A stretch of DNA of 64,000 nucleotides from Pseudonocardia benzenivorans CB1190 (GTDB lineage: Bacteria > Actinomycetota > Actinomycetes > Mycobacteriales > Pseudonocardiaceae): NCBI RefSeq assembly GCF_000196675.2, contig NC_015312.1, positions 3,968,001 through 4,032,000 of the forward strand, written 5' to 3'. The notes below the pieces were generated by a model. That model ran no database searches, was not told the origin of the DNA, and saw only the letters and a program-made list of their open reading frames with translations. Made by a program: the position numbers and the translations under genes. This document shows, one piece after another, positions 1 through 8,570 of this stretch; within the stretch, counting starts at the first letter, position 1, and each line of letters starts with the position of its first letter.

Positions 1-210
1 GTGGCAGCGGTAGGTGGCCATGACCTGGTCGCCGGGCCGGATCGCCGCGATCGACCCGACGATCGACGCCTCGGCGCCGTCGGCGAGATGCGTGTGCCCG
101 CGGATGACGCCCGGGTGCTCGGCGAACGTCCGCTTGACGCGCTCCTCGAACTCCCGGATACGCACCATCGTGCGGAACATCTCGACGCGGTCCTGACTGT
201 TCGTGCTCAC
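1..210 (-). CDS. 2-oxoacid dehydrogenase E1 component, alpha subunit (partial, N-terminal 70 residues)
   Basis: This is the N-terminal part of a thiamine-diphosphate-dependent E1-alpha subunit of the pyruvate/acetoin dehydrogenase type; the rest lies beyond the left edge. The visible protein carries the family signatures MFRTMVRIREFEERV near residue 10 and HTHLADGAEA near residue 40, followed by GDQVMATYRCH, which precedes the HG of the active-site entry. The GTG start overlaps the stop of the upstream isomerase gene by 4 bases, so it is translationally coupled. With the E2 gene two positions upstream it probably forms one complex; the pairing is inference. A second E1-alpha lies at 16.6-17.6 kb. 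Confidence 0.85.
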   Translation of the reverse strand, partial: MSTNSQDRVEMFRTMVRIREFEERVKRTFAEHPGVIRGHTHLADGAEASIVGSIAAIRPGDQVMATYRCH

Positions 211-1094
211 GGTCGCTCCTGCCCCGCCGCGACGCCGGCGCCGAGTGCAGCCGACGTCGTGTCCGTGGTTCGCTGGAAGATCTCGTCGATCGGCAACGCG
301 CGCAACGCGTCCGAGAGCACCTCGACACCCCACGGACCGTCGTACCCGAGCTCGCGGAGCACGGCGACGTAGCCGGGGATGTCGAACTCGCCCTCGCCGG
401 GCAGCCGGCGGTGCCGCGTCGTCTCGTGGCTGTGGTCGGGCATGTTCGCGACCGTGCCGTCGGAGAGCTCGACGTGGACGAGCCGCTCCGGCGGGATCAC
501 GCGCAGGTCCTCCGCGGTGATCCCGAGCTTGCCCAGGTGCCACGTGTCGATGGCGATGCCGCCGTGGGCCGGGTCGGACGCCGACACGATCTCCAGCACC
601 CCCGCCAGCGAGGGCGCGTTGACGTCGAACGGCATCAGCTCGTAGGCCATCGGCGGCACCCCGCGGCCGGCGGCGTCGGCGCACAGCGCGGCGAACCCGT
701 CGGTCAGCTGGGCCGTCGAGGCCGGTGTGCGGCGCAGGTTCCCGAGCTTGACGTGGTGGGCACCCAGCTCGACCGCCGCGGTGAACAGCAGGTCGCGCTG
801 GGCGTCCGACGCGGTGCGCCGGTCGTCGCCCTCCTCGACGAACCAGTCGTTGAGGAACTCGATCTCCAGGTCGCGCAGCCCGGCGTCGACGAAGATCGTC
901 CGGAGCTCGCCCATCGTGCGGCTCTCGAGGAGGTGCTCGAGGTCGGTGTGCCACAGGCCGAGCCCGGTCATGCCGACGCGGGCCGCCTGGGCGCAGCGCT
1001 CCGGCCAGTCGAACAGGCTCCACTCGCGGCCGGTCCCGATCTCCACCGGACCGGCGACGGTCCAGTAGGAGCCGAGGACGTCCGAAGAAGTCAC
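207..1094 (-). CDS. Sugar phosphate isomerase/epimerase-like TIM-barrel protein
   Basis: The 295-residue protein looks like a xylose-isomerase-like TIM barrel (AP endonuclease 2 superfamily: IolE, hydroxypyruvate isomerase, 3-dehydroshikimate dehydratase types). Visible family features are the FVDAGLRDLEIEFLNDW strand region, ELGAHHVKLGN, GGIAIDTWHLGK and HVELSDG, with a C-terminal GVEVLSDALR that fits the last metal-ligand strand. Substrate cannot be read from the sequence. It starts with GTG, overlaps the E2 stop by 4 bases and itself overlaps the E1-alpha start, so it is inserted between two subunits of a dehydrogenase complex. That placement suggests it prepares the substrate of the complex, which is inference. 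Confidence 0.8.
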   Translation of the reverse strand: MTSSDVLGSYWTVAGPVEIGTGREWSLFDWPERCAQAARVGMTGLGLWHTDLEHLLESRTMGELRTIFVDAGLRDLEIEFLNDWFVEEGDDRRTASDAQRDLLFTAAVELGAHHVKLGNLRRTPASTAQLTDGFAALCADAAGRGVPPMAYELMPFDVNAPSLAGVLEIVSASDPAHGGIAIDTWHLGKLGITAEDLRVIPPERLVHVELSDGTVANMPDHSHETTRHRRLPGEGEFDIPGYVAVLRELGYDGPWGVEVLSDALRALPIDEIFQRTTDTTSAALGAGVAAGQERP

Positions 1095-2548
1095 GTGTCG
1101 TCCTTCCCAGGGGCGGCGTCGTCGCCGCGGTCGAGCAGCAGGGCGTGCGGTCGTTCGAGCAGCCCGACCAGGTCGCGCAGGAAGCGCGCGCCCGCGGCGC
1201 CGTCGAGGACGCGGTGGTCGCAGCTGAGGGTGAGCGTCATGACGGTCCGGCCGGTCCCGGGCTCGGCGCGCACCGCGCCGACGGCGAGGATCGCCGCCTG
1301 GCCGGGCACGACGACGGCCTCGAACTCGCGGACCCCGAACATGCCGAGGTTGGAGACGGTGAACGTGGCGCCGTCGAGCTCGGCCGGGGCGAGCCTGCCG
1401 TCGCGGGCCCGCGCGACGAGCCCGCGGGCCGCCGCGGCGAGGGCGCCGAGCGAGCGCGTCGCGACGTCGGTGACGACGGGGACGACGAGCCCGGCCGGGG
1501 TTTCGACGGCGACGCCGATGTTGACCCGCGACCAGCCGACCGGATCGGCTGCCGCGTCGCCACCCTCGGCGATCCCGGCGTTGACACCGGGGTGGCGGGC
1601 CAGGGCACGGCCCGCGGCGGTGACGACGACGTCGGTGACGGTCGGCACCGCGGCACCGGGAACGTCGTCGGCGACGGCCGCGAGCGCCGCGCGCAGGTCG
1701 AGCGCAGCGGTCATGTCGGCGTCGGCGGTGAGGGTGAAGACGGGGATCTCCCGCGCCGACCGGGTCATCCGTTCCGCGGTGAGCCGCTGGGTCCTGGTGC
1801 GCGCCAGCACGGTCCCGCGGCCGCGGGCGCCGGCGGCGGTCCCGACCCCGGCGGGAGCGGGGGCCTCGGCCCCCGGAGCGGCGGCGAGGCGTGGTGCGAC
1901 CCCGTTGGACGACGTGACGTCGGCGTGCGCGGCCCGCGCCGCGGCCTCGATGTCCGCCCGCACGACGCGCCCGTTCGGGCCGGTGCCGGTGACCGTCGCC
2001 AGGTCCACCCCGAGCTCGCGGGCCCGCCGTCGCGCCAGCGGCGACGAGGGGACACGCACCCGGGCGGTGCCGGGCTCCGCCCCGGACACCGCACCGGGTG
2101 CGGCCGTCCCGGGTGCGACGGTCGCAGGCCCCTCGCCCGCTCCCGTCGCACCGCGGTCCCGGACGGCGACCGGACCCTCGCCGTTCGCCCGCGGGGTCTC
2201 CGCGGACGACGGCTCGGCCACCGCCGGAGCTTCTGCGGCGTCCACCGACGCCGGTACGGCCTGGTCCGCCACACCCGCCTGGGTCGCCCCGGGGGCGACC
2301 GTCCCGCCGACGTGCGCGATCACCGCGCCGACCGGGACGGTCTCGCCCTCACCCGCGAGGATGTGCAGGACGCCCGCCGCGTCGGCCTCGAAGGCCACCG
2401 TTGCCTTGTCGGTCTCGATCTCGGCGAGCTCGTCGCCGCGCGCGACCTCGGCGCCGGACTCGTGCAGCCAGCGCACGATCGTGCCCTCGGCCATCGACTC
2501 CGACAACCGCGGCATCCGCACCTCGACCGCACCGGTGGTGTCGGTCAT
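1091..2548 (-). CDS. 2-oxoacid dehydrogenase E2 component (dihydrolipoamide acyltransferase)
   Basis: This E2 core protein (485 residues) transfers an acyl group from a lipoyl arm to coenzyme A. Domains in order are a lipoyl domain (residues about 8-82, lipoyl lysine K48 in ETDKATV), a long Ala/Pro-rich linker, a peripheral-subunit-binding domain around residues 165-205 (SSPLARRRARELGVDL, GPNGRVVRADIE), and a catalytic domain ending in DHRVLDG (His445, Asp449). The reading frame stays open far upstream, but the ATG at 2548 is chosen because the protein then begins directly with the lipoyl domain. There is no E3 (dihydrolipoamide dehydrogenase) gene in the window; a housekeeping E3 would have to serve it. 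Confidence 0.93.
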   Translation of the reverse strand: MTDTTGAVEVRMPRLSESMAEGTIVRWLHESGAEVARGDELAEIETDKATVAFEADAAGVLHILAGEGETVPVGAVIAHVGGTVAPGATQAGVADQAVPASVDAAEAPAVAEPSSAETPRANGEGPVAVRDRGATGAGEGPATVAPGTAAPGAVSGAEPGTARVRVPSSPLARRRARELGVDLATVTGTGPNGRVVRADIEAAARAAHADVTSSNGVAPRLAAAPGAEAPAPAGVGTAAGARGRGTVLARTRTQRLTAERMTRSAREIPVFTLTADADMTAALDLRAALAAVADDVPGAAVPTVTDVVVTAAGRALARHPGVNAGIAEGGDAAADPVGWSRVNIGVAVETPAGLVVPVVTDVATRSLGALAAAARGLVARARDGRLAPAELDGATFTVSNLGMFGVREFEAVVVPGQAAILAVGAVRAEPGTGRTVMTLTLSCDHRVLDGAAGARFLRDLVGLLERPHALLLDRGDDAAPGKDDT

Positions 2549-2793
2549 CGGCGGGTCCCGGTTCTCGACCCCACGGCCTCGCGCTGCACGGCTCTCCTCG
2601 ACGCTCTCGGCCCGGACCGGGTCCGGTCCGGCCCCGCGGCGCGGTGGGCGTCGACGGTTGCGCACCGCGCCACGGGGTAGGGAAAGCGTCGCCGGGAGGG
2701 GGATCGTGCGGCCATGCGCTGCGCGCCCGATTACCTGTCGATACGTGCACCCCGGCCGCGCACGCATCGTCAGAAGACGACAGAAGGCGCAGG

Positions 2794-3858
2794 TCAGCGC
2801 GTCGGGACGGCCTCGCGCGCGGCACGCCGGACGTCGCGCGGGGACATCCCGTACTCGCGCTTGAACACGTGCGAGAAGTGTGTGGCGTCGGAGAAGCCCC
2901 AGCGGAACGCGATCTCGGTGACCGAGCCGGCCGTCGGCTCCTCGAGGTCCTCGCGGCACCGCGCGAGGCGGGTCCGGCGCACCAGCGCGGCGACCGACTC
3001 GCCGGAGTCCTCGAACGCCGAGTGCAGGGTGCGCACCGACACCGCCAGCGCCCGCGCGATCGACTCCGGGCCCAGCCCCGGATCGGGGAGGTTGACCCGC
3101 ACGAAGCGGCGCACGCGCGCCCGCAACGCCTCCCGGCGCGCCTCCCGCGTCTCCGGCATCCCCGGCTCGACGACGGCCCGCAGCAGCTCCAGCACGACGT
3201 CGGCCGCGGCGGCGCCGGTGCGCTCGTCGAGGGCCGGCAGCTCGTCGGCCAGCGCGTCGACGTAGCGGACCAGCAGGCGGGCGCCGGGGCGCGTCTCCAG
3301 CGCCGACACCGACCCGACGTCGGCCAGTCGCGGGCTCACCGAGTGCACCAGCTCGCGCGGGAAGATCAGCGTGCGCTTGCTGAACGGCTCCACGACCTCG
3401 ACGCCGACCGCGCGCGACCCGTCCCACAGACCGACGGACCCCGCCTGCAGCACGTGTTCCTCGGTGCGCGAGCGGATGACCTTCTCCGAGCCGTGCAGCA
3501 CCATCTGCAGCCCGATGTGGTCCTCGCCCGGGTCGCCCATCACCGCCGACGTGCGGCGGCCGGCGAACGGCGCGCAGGTGCACTCCACCAGGTCGAGCGC
3601 ACCGAGGTGCCGCCGCTCGACGTGGCCGGCGAACCGGCCGGAGTCGGGCAGCTTCACGTCGAACGACACGTGCGTCGCCGCGAGGACGCCTTCCCACTCG
3701 GGCACCGGGCTCGCCGATGCGGGGTCGACACGCCAGCGTTCGGCGTCGGCAGGTCCGCTGCTCCCGGGTCCGGACCGGTCCTCGTCCGGGGGGCAGGGCC
3801 CCGCGAGACTCGAGACCCCGGACGTGCTCACGGACAGCTTCGTCGTGAGGGCAGTCAT
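2794..3858 (-). CDS. AraC family transcriptional regulator
   Basis: The 354-residue protein has an N-terminal AraC-binding-like domain (AraC_binding_2 type, roughly residues 60-210) and a C-terminal pair of helix-turn-helix motifs. The second HTH and signature region reads VTEIAFRWGFSDATHFSHVFKREYG, which is diagnostic of AraC/XylS activators. The chosen ATG follows a clear purine-rich ribosome site (GGAAGGGACGGGG); longer starts upstream would add an Arg-rich stretch of no domain. It is divergent from the zinc dehydrogenase at 4089 across 230 bases and lies upstream of the E2 operon, so either or both may be its targets. Confidence 0.92.
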   Translation of the reverse strand: MTALTTKLSVSTSGVSSLAGPCPPDEDRSGPGSSGPADAERWRVDPASASPVPEWEGVLAATHVSFDVKLPDSGRFAGHVERRHLGALDLVECTCAPFAGRRTSAVMGDPGEDHIGLQMVLHGSEKVIRSRTEEHVLQAGSVGLWDGSRAVGVEVVEPFSKRTLIFPRELVHSVSPRLADVGSVSALETRPGARLLVRYVDALADELPALDERTGAAAADVVLELLRAVVEPGMPETREARREALRARVRRFVRVNLPDPGLGPESIARALAVSVRTLHSAFEDSGESVAALVRRTRLARCREDLEEPTAGSVTEIAFRWGFSDATHFSHVFKREYGMSPRDVRRAAREAVPTR

Positions 3859-4088
3859 CGCCCCGTCCCTTCCGTCGTGGTCACCCGGCCGTCGTCCGGG
3901 TCCACCCCGCCAGCCTGACCCACGGGGGCACCCTCGATCAACCCACGCCGCCGACCTCGCCGCCGGTGTTGACGACGCGCGCACGGTTCCCTGCGGATCC
4001 GTGCCGGAGCAGCGTCCGCGGCGTCGTCGCGTGGGTAGCGTCCGGTCGGGCCGGCACCGCATCGGGCGCCGGCCGGCGAGGAGGCCAC

Positions 4089-5138
4089 ATGCGCGCCGGG
4101 GTGTTCCGCGGCAAGGGCCGCATCGAGGTCGAGGACGTGCCCGATCCCGTGGCCGGCCCCGACGATGTGGTCCTCGACCTGTACGGCTGTGGGGTGTGCG
4201 GGTCCGACATCGGACAGTTCCGCTCGGGCACCGCGCGGGCCGGCCAGGTCATGGGGCACGAGTTCGCGGGCACGGTCGTCGAGGTCGGCAGCCGGGTCCA
4301 GGGCATCGTCGAGGGCGACCGGCTCACCGGCCTGCCGATCCAGCCGTGCGGCGACTGCCGGCGCTGCAGGGCCGGACTCGCGCACCTGTGCGAGCGCTGG
4401 ACGACCCGCAGCATCGCGTTCGGCCTGCCCGGCGGTTTCGCCGAGCGGCTGCACATCCCCGCGGCCCGCCTCGGCCACAACGTGCACCGGCTGCCCGACC
4501 TGCCCGGCGGCGCCGGGGCCGCGCTGGAGGCGGGGACGCTGGTGGAGCCGTTGTCGGTGGCCGTGCACGCGGTCCGGCTCGCCGACGCGGGGCCGGGCCG
4601 CAGTGCCGTCGTCACCGGCCTGGGGACGATCGGCCTGCAGGCGGCACAAACCCTGCGCGCCAAGGGATGCACTCCCGTCATCGGGGTGGACCCCTCGCCG
4701 CTGCGCCGGTCCGTGGCCGAGGGTCTGGGGATCGTCACCGTCGACCCGACCGTCGGCGAGGAGGCGCTCGCCGGGACGTTGAGCGCGCTCACCGGCGAGG
4801 CCGAGGCCGACATCGTCGTGGAGGCCAGCGGCGTCGGCGCGCTCGTGGCCGGCGCGATCGAGATCGTCCGCCCGCGCGGCACGGTGGTGCTCGTCGCGCT
4901 GTACCACTCCCCCGCGACGATCGAGCCGATGCGGGCCGTGCAGCGCGAGGTCGTGCTGCGCGGCAGCGCCAACGTCACCCCCGAGGACTTCCGCGACTCG
5001 CTGGAGCTCGTCGGGTCCGGGGCCGTGGCGACCGCGCCGCTGATCAGCCACCGGATGCCGCTGGAGCGGGTGCAGGAGGCCTTCGAGGCCCAGCTCGACG
5101 CCCGGGCCTCGGTCAAGGTGCTCGTCACGACGAGCTGA
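4089..5138 (+). CDS. Zinc-dependent alcohol dehydrogenase (MDR family)
   Basis: The protein (349 residues) is a medium-chain dehydrogenase/reductase that oxidises an alcohol or polyol with NAD(P). The catalytic-zinc region GCGVCGSD and GHEFAG are present, and the structural zinc site shows all four cysteines in CGDCRRCRAGLAHLC. The nucleotide-binding loop is TGLGTIGLQAAQ. The L-threonine/sorbitol dehydrogenase-like subfamily fits best, but the substrate is unknown. The start follows GGCGAGGAGGCC, a good ribosome site. It is convergent with the D-2-hydroxyacid dehydrogenase, only 20 bases away, and divergent from the AraC gene that may control it. Confidence 0.9.
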   Translation: MRAGVFRGKGRIEVEDVPDPVAGPDDVVLDLYGCGVCGSDIGQFRSGTARAGQVMGHEFAGTVVEVGSRVQGIVEGDRLTGLPIQPCGDCRRCRAGLAHLCERWTTRSIAFGLPGGFAERLHIPAARLGHNVHRLPDLPGGAGAALEAGTLVEPLSVAVHAVRLADAGPGRSAVVTGLGTIGLQAAQTLRAKGCTPVIGVDPSPLRRSVAEGLGIVTVDPTVGEEALAGTLSALTGEAEADIVVEASGVGALVAGAIEIVRPRGTVVLVALYHSPATIEPMRAVQREVVLRGSANVTPEDFRDSLELVGSGAVATAPLISHRMPLERVQEAFEAQLDARASVKVLVTTS

Positions 5139-5158
5139 CCCGGCGCGCCCGGCCACGG

Positions 5159-6121
5159 TCACGTGATCACCCGGACCGGTGAGCCCGCGACGTGGGCGGC
5201 GATGTCCTCGACGACCTCCCGCCAGAAGATCTCGTAGCCGCCGCGGGTGACGTAGCCCAGGTGCGGGGTGGCGAGCACGGTGGGCAGGGACCGGTAGGGG
5301 TGGTCGGCGGGCAGCGGCTCGACGTCGTAGACGTCGAGCCCGGCACCGGCGATCCGGCCCGCGCGCAGGGCCGCGACCAGCGCGTCCTGGTCGACGATCG
5401 GCCCCCGCGACGTGTTGACCAGGTATGCCGTCGGCTTCATCAGGGCCAGGTCGTCGGCGTCGACGAGCCCGCGGGTGCGGTCGGAGAGCACGAGGTGGAT
5501 CGTCAGGAAGTCGGCCGTGGCGCACAGCTGCGCCTTCGACTCGGCGAGCCGCACCCCGGCGGCCGCGGCGGCGTCGGCGGTGAGGTTCGTGCTCCAGGCG
5601 AGGACGTCCATCCCGAACGCCAGCCCGACCTTCGCGACGAGCGAGCCGATCCGGCCCAGACCCAGCACCCCGAGGGTGGCGCCGGCGAGGTCGGCCCCGA
5701 CGGTCTGCTGCCACGGGCCGTTGCCGCGCAGCGCGGTGTTCTCGACGACGATCCCGCGCGCCAGCCCGGTGATCAGCGCCCACGTCAGCTCGGCCGTCGA
5801 CGTCGAGAGCCCGCCGGTGCCGCACACGACGACACCGCGCTCGGCCGCCGCGGCCATGTCGACCGACGCGTTGCGCATGCCGGTGGTGACGAGCAGCCGC
5901 AGGTCGGGCAGCCTCTCGAGGATCTCGCGCGGGAACGGGGTCCGCTCGCGCATGAGCACGACGATCTCGCGCCCGGCCAGCCCGGCGACGAGCTCGTCGG
6001 GGTCGGCGATGTGCTCGCGGAACACCTCGACGTCGACCTTGCCGTCGAGCACCGACCAGTCGGCGGATGTCAGCGCGACGCCCTGGTAGTCGTCGAGCAC
6101 GGCGCAGCGCGGAACCGTCAT
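5159..6121 (-). CDS. D-isomer-specific 2-hydroxyacid dehydrogenase
   Basis: This 320-residue NAD(P)-dependent dehydrogenase interconverts a D-2-hydroxyacid and its 2-oxoacid. The dinucleotide motif GLGRIGSLVA lies mid-protein; the catalytic Arg sits in TGMRNASVDMAAAAERGV/VNTSRGPIVD, the Glu in LDVYDVEPLP and the His in LATPHLGY. The N-terminus (AVLDDYQGVA) is typical of the actinobacterial and proteobacterial members annotated only as D-2-hydroxyacid dehydrogenase family. Its ATG overlaps the stop of the EthD-like gene by 4 bases; it is the last gene of the long minus-strand operon that begins near 15.35 kb. Confidence 0.92.
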   Translation of the reverse strand: MTVPRCAVLDDYQGVALTSADWSVLDGKVDVEVFREHIADPDELVAGLAGREIVVLMRERTPFPREILERLPDLRLLVTTGMRNASVDMAAAAERGVVVCGTGGLSTSTAELTWALITGLARGIVVENTALRGNGPWQQTVGADLAGATLGVLGLGRIGSLVAKVGLAFGMDVLAWSTNLTADAAAAAGVRLAESKAQLCATADFLTIHLVLSDRTRGLVDADDLALMKPTAYLVNTSRGPIVDQDALVAALRAGRIAGAGLDVYDVEPLPADHPYRSLPTVLATPHLGYVTRGGYEIFWREVVEDIAAHVAGSPVRVIT

Positions 6122-6882
6122 GATGCGTCCTTCCGGGAGACGACCTGGTCGTGGGTGATCCGGGCGAGCAGCCGCATCCCCACGGCCGCGCCGACGTCGG
6201 CACCGCGCCCGGCGAGCCGGTCGGCGAGGTCGTCCAGCAGGGCCGGGGTGGCGGCGGGATCGGGCCACGCGCCCTCGACGAGCAGGAACCGCCTGCCGAC
6301 GCCGGTCGGCACGTCGCGGTAGGTCGGGGTCACGTCGCGCGCGGTCGTCACGGCGAGGTCGACCTCGGCGACGTGCACGGCGAGCGTCCCCGGCCGGCCG
6401 AGCAACTCGGGGACGAGGTCGTCGACGACGAACGCGCGCAGCGGGTCCGCGTCCGCGCCGTCGCCGGGTCCGGGACCGAACTCGACGAACGCGAGGTCCC
6501 CGCCCTCGCCACGGGCGGACGACGCGACGACGCGGCAGGCGGTGCGGCTCATCCCCGACATCAGCGGGACGTGGGCGGCGGTGCCGGGTGTCGGGTCGTC
6601 GAGCGCCGAGAGGTACGCGGGCGAGCGCAGGACGTCGACGTCGTCGGTCTCGTACGCGGCGAGGTACACCGGCGGCGTGCGCCGGTCGACGGTCGTCCAG
6701 CGCCGGGCCCGGCGGAACCCGGGCGTCGCGACGCGTTCGGGCAGGTGCTCGTGGGTGTACCAGTCGTTGAACCCGGCGTCGACGGTCGCCTCACGCGTCG
6801 TGTCGCCCGCGCCCCACACGACCAGCAGCCCCCGGCCGCGCAGCCCGCGGCGGACGGGTGCCGACGTCGGTCGCGGGTTCAC
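6118..6882 (-). CDS. EthD/dimeric alpha-beta barrel-like protein, two-domain
   Basis: I recognise this 254-residue protein only loosely as an EthD-like dimeric ferredoxin-fold protein. The N-terminal half has the motif FNDWYTHEHLPERVATPGF followed by ARRW, and the second half repeats a weaker version of the fold. A 122-residue relative at 10924-11292 carries the same motif (FNRWYTEEHFPER), so the two are paralogues within one operon. Family members assist monooxygenases or decarboxylases or remain uncharacterised; no catalytic role can be assigned. The GTG start overlaps the IclR stop by 4 bases. Confidence 0.75.
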   Translation of the reverse strand: MNPRPTSAPVRRGLRGRGLLVVWGAGDTTREATVDAGFNDWYTHEHLPERVATPGFRRARRWTTVDRRTPPVYLAAYETDDVDVLRSPAYLSALDDPTPGTAAHVPLMSGMSRTACRVVASSARGEGGDLAFVEFGPGPGDGADADPLRAFVVDDLVPELLGRPGTLAVHVAEVDLAVTTARDVTPTYRDVPTGVGRRFLLVEGAWPDPAATPALLDDLADRLAGRGADVGAAVGMRLLARITHDQVVSRKDAS

Positions 6883-7706
6883 CTGCCCCCGCCGGTGCCG
6901 GACGCCGCCGGCGTGGCGTCGCCCCCGCCGTCCTCGGCGGCGACCTCCTCCTCGTCGAGCATCGCCACCGCCGCGCGCAGGACGGCGAGATAGTGGCTGC
7001 GCTGCTTGCGGTAGCGCTCGACGGGTGCCGAGATCGTGTAGCAGCCCATCAGCATCCCGTTGCGCCACACCGGGACCGCCACGCACGCGACACCGGCGGA
7101 GAACTCCTCGACCTCGGTGGCGTAGCCGTTGCGCGCGACCTGCCGCAGCTCCTTCTCGAAGACGTCGGGGTCGGTGATCGTCTTCTCGGTGACCGCCGTC
7201 AGGGGGTTCATCGCGAGGTAGCGCTCGCGCTCCTCCGGTTCGGCGAACGCGAGCAGCACCTTGCCCGACGCGCGCGCGTTCGCGACGCCGCGGTAGCCGG
7301 GTCGCAGGTTGGTGACCTGCACCGCGTGGGTACCGGACAGGTGCGCGAGTACGACCGGGTTCCCCGTGCGCCACGCCGTCAGGTAGGCGCTCTCCCCGGT
7401 CTCCTCGATGATCCGGCGCAGCGGCGCGACGAGCTCGGGCGGCGGCACGCTCTGCTGCGCGTAGGCGACCGAGAGCACCTCCATGGCCAGCCCGAAGCGG
7501 TACTGCTTGCGTTCGTCGCGGGTCAGCAGCTTCGCGTCGACGAGCGTGTTGAGGAGGTGGTACACCGTCGGCACGGACGTGCCGAGCTCGGCCGCCATCC
7601 GTGTGACCGAGCGTTCCGCCTCGGGCAGCGACGCGATGAGCATCAGCAGCTGCGCCGCGCGCGACACCGACTGGATCCTGGTACCCGTTCTGGCCTCGTC
7701 CGGCAT
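6879..7706 (-). CDS. IclR family transcriptional regulator
   Basis: The 275-residue protein has an N-terminal winged helix (SVSRAAQLLMLIA...SVTRMAAELGTSVPTVYHLLNTLV, residues about 14-60) and a C-terminal IclR effector domain with ARASGKVLLAF and the FSAGVACVAVPV segment. It lies inside the long minus-strand operon, 39 bases after an SDR gene, so it is probably made with the enzymes it controls. The TTCA-N5-TGAA operators at 15.46, 18.67 and 23.06 kb are candidate targets for this or for the IclR at 23.4 kb. The C-terminal tail is Gly/Ala/Glu-rich and unlikely to be structured. Confidence 0.95.
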   Translation of the reverse strand: MPDEARTGTRIQSVSRAAQLLMLIASLPEAERSVTRMAAELGTSVPTVYHLLNTLVDAKLLTRDERKQYRFGLAMEVLSVAYAQQSVPPPELVAPLRRIIEETGESAYLTAWRTGNPVVLAHLSGTHAVQVTNLRPGYRGVANARASGKVLLAFAEPEERERYLAMNPLTAVTEKTITDPDVFEKELRQVARNGYATEVEEFSAGVACVAVPVWRNGMLMGCYTISAPVERYRKQRSHYLAVLRAAVAMLDEEEVAAEDGGGDATPAASGTGGGR

Positions 7707-7745
7707 TGCCTCGTCCTGCGTCTCGTGGGGATTACGGGCGGCCGG

Positions 7746-8570
7746 TCAGCGGTCCGGGCTGCGGACCGACACCCCGCCGTCGACAGGCAGTGTCGTCCCT
7801 GTGATGTAGCGGGCTTCGTCCGACACCAGGAACAGCGCCGTGTAGCCGACGTCCCAGCCAGTACCCTCGATGCCCAGCGGGGAGGCGCCGCGGCGTTTGT
7901 CGCGCAGCGACGGGTCCATGCCCTCGGCGGCCACCATCGGCGTGTAGATCGGCCCGGGCAGGATCGCGTTGACCCGGATCCCTTGCGCCGCATGGTCGAT
8001 GGCCATCGCCTTCGTGAGCGCGATGACGCCGCCCTTGGCCGTCGTGTAGGGGGTGAGGCCGCGCGGGCGGATCGCGGAGATCGACGACAGGTTGACGATC
8101 GCGCCGCCCCCGCCGTCGGCCATGACGGGGATGACCGCGCGGCTCGCCGACACGACGGTCCGCAGGTTGACCGTGATGACCCGGTCCCAGTCCTCGTCGG
8201 TGGTCTGCAGGATCGTGCCCGCGCCCTCGGTGCCGACGTTGTTGTCGAGGATGTCGATCCGGCCCCAGCGCTCGACGGCCGCCGCGGCCATCGCGTCGCA
8301 GTCGGCGGCCGAGGTGAGGTCGGCCTCGAACGCGGCGGCCTCACCACCGTCGGCGAGGATCGCGTCGACCGTGTCCTTGGCGGCCGCCGGGTCGCGGTCG
8401 ACGACGAGCACCTTCGCGCCGTGGCGCGCGAACAGGATCGCGGCGGCCCGGCCGGTGCCGATGCCCTCGCCGCGCGAGCCGCCACCGGTGACGATCGCGA
8501 TCTTCCCGTCGAGCCGGCGCGGGTTGGGTTCGGAGTTGGGCAGGGCGGCGTCGAGCCCTGGGGCGGTCAT
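7746..8570 (-). CDS. Short-chain dehydrogenase/reductase (SDR)
   Basis: The 274-residue classical SDR begins its Rossmann fold near residue 22 (IAIVTGGGSRGEGIG), has acidic VVDRD after strand two (NAD preference), NNVG in place of the common NNAG, catalytic Ser in NLSSISA and YTTAK (Tyr, Lys). The C-terminal PVDGG motif is present. It closely resembles the SDR at 17785-18603 (shared DRDPAAA/DRDLAAA, NNVG and operon context), so the pair are probably paralogues acting on related intermediates. The ATG overlaps the upstream cyclase stop by 4 bases. Substrate unknown. Confidence 0.93.
   Translation of the reverse strand: MTAPGLDAALPNSEPNPRRLDGKIAIVTGGGSRGEGIGTGRAAAILFARHGAKVLVVDRDPAAAKDTVDAILADGGEAAAFEADLTSAADCDAMAAAAVERWGRIDILDNNVGTEGAGTILQTTDEDWDRVITVNLRTVVSASRAVIPVMADGGGGAIVNLSSISAIRPRGLTPYTTAKGGVIALTKAMAIDHAAQGIRVNAILPGPIYTPMVAAEGMDPSLRDKRRGASPLGIEGTGWDVGYTALFLVSDEARYITGTTLPVDGGVSVRSPDR

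Noticed and set aside
2767..2780. Small dyad TCGTC-AGAA-GACGA between AraC and E2 genes
   Set aside because: Arms are five bases and common in such GC-rich sequence; no promoter elements align with it.
1091..3697. Extension of the E2 gene to a start near 3697
   Set aside because: The extra residues are an Arg-rich reading of the AraC gene in another frame; the lipoyl domain begins at 2548.
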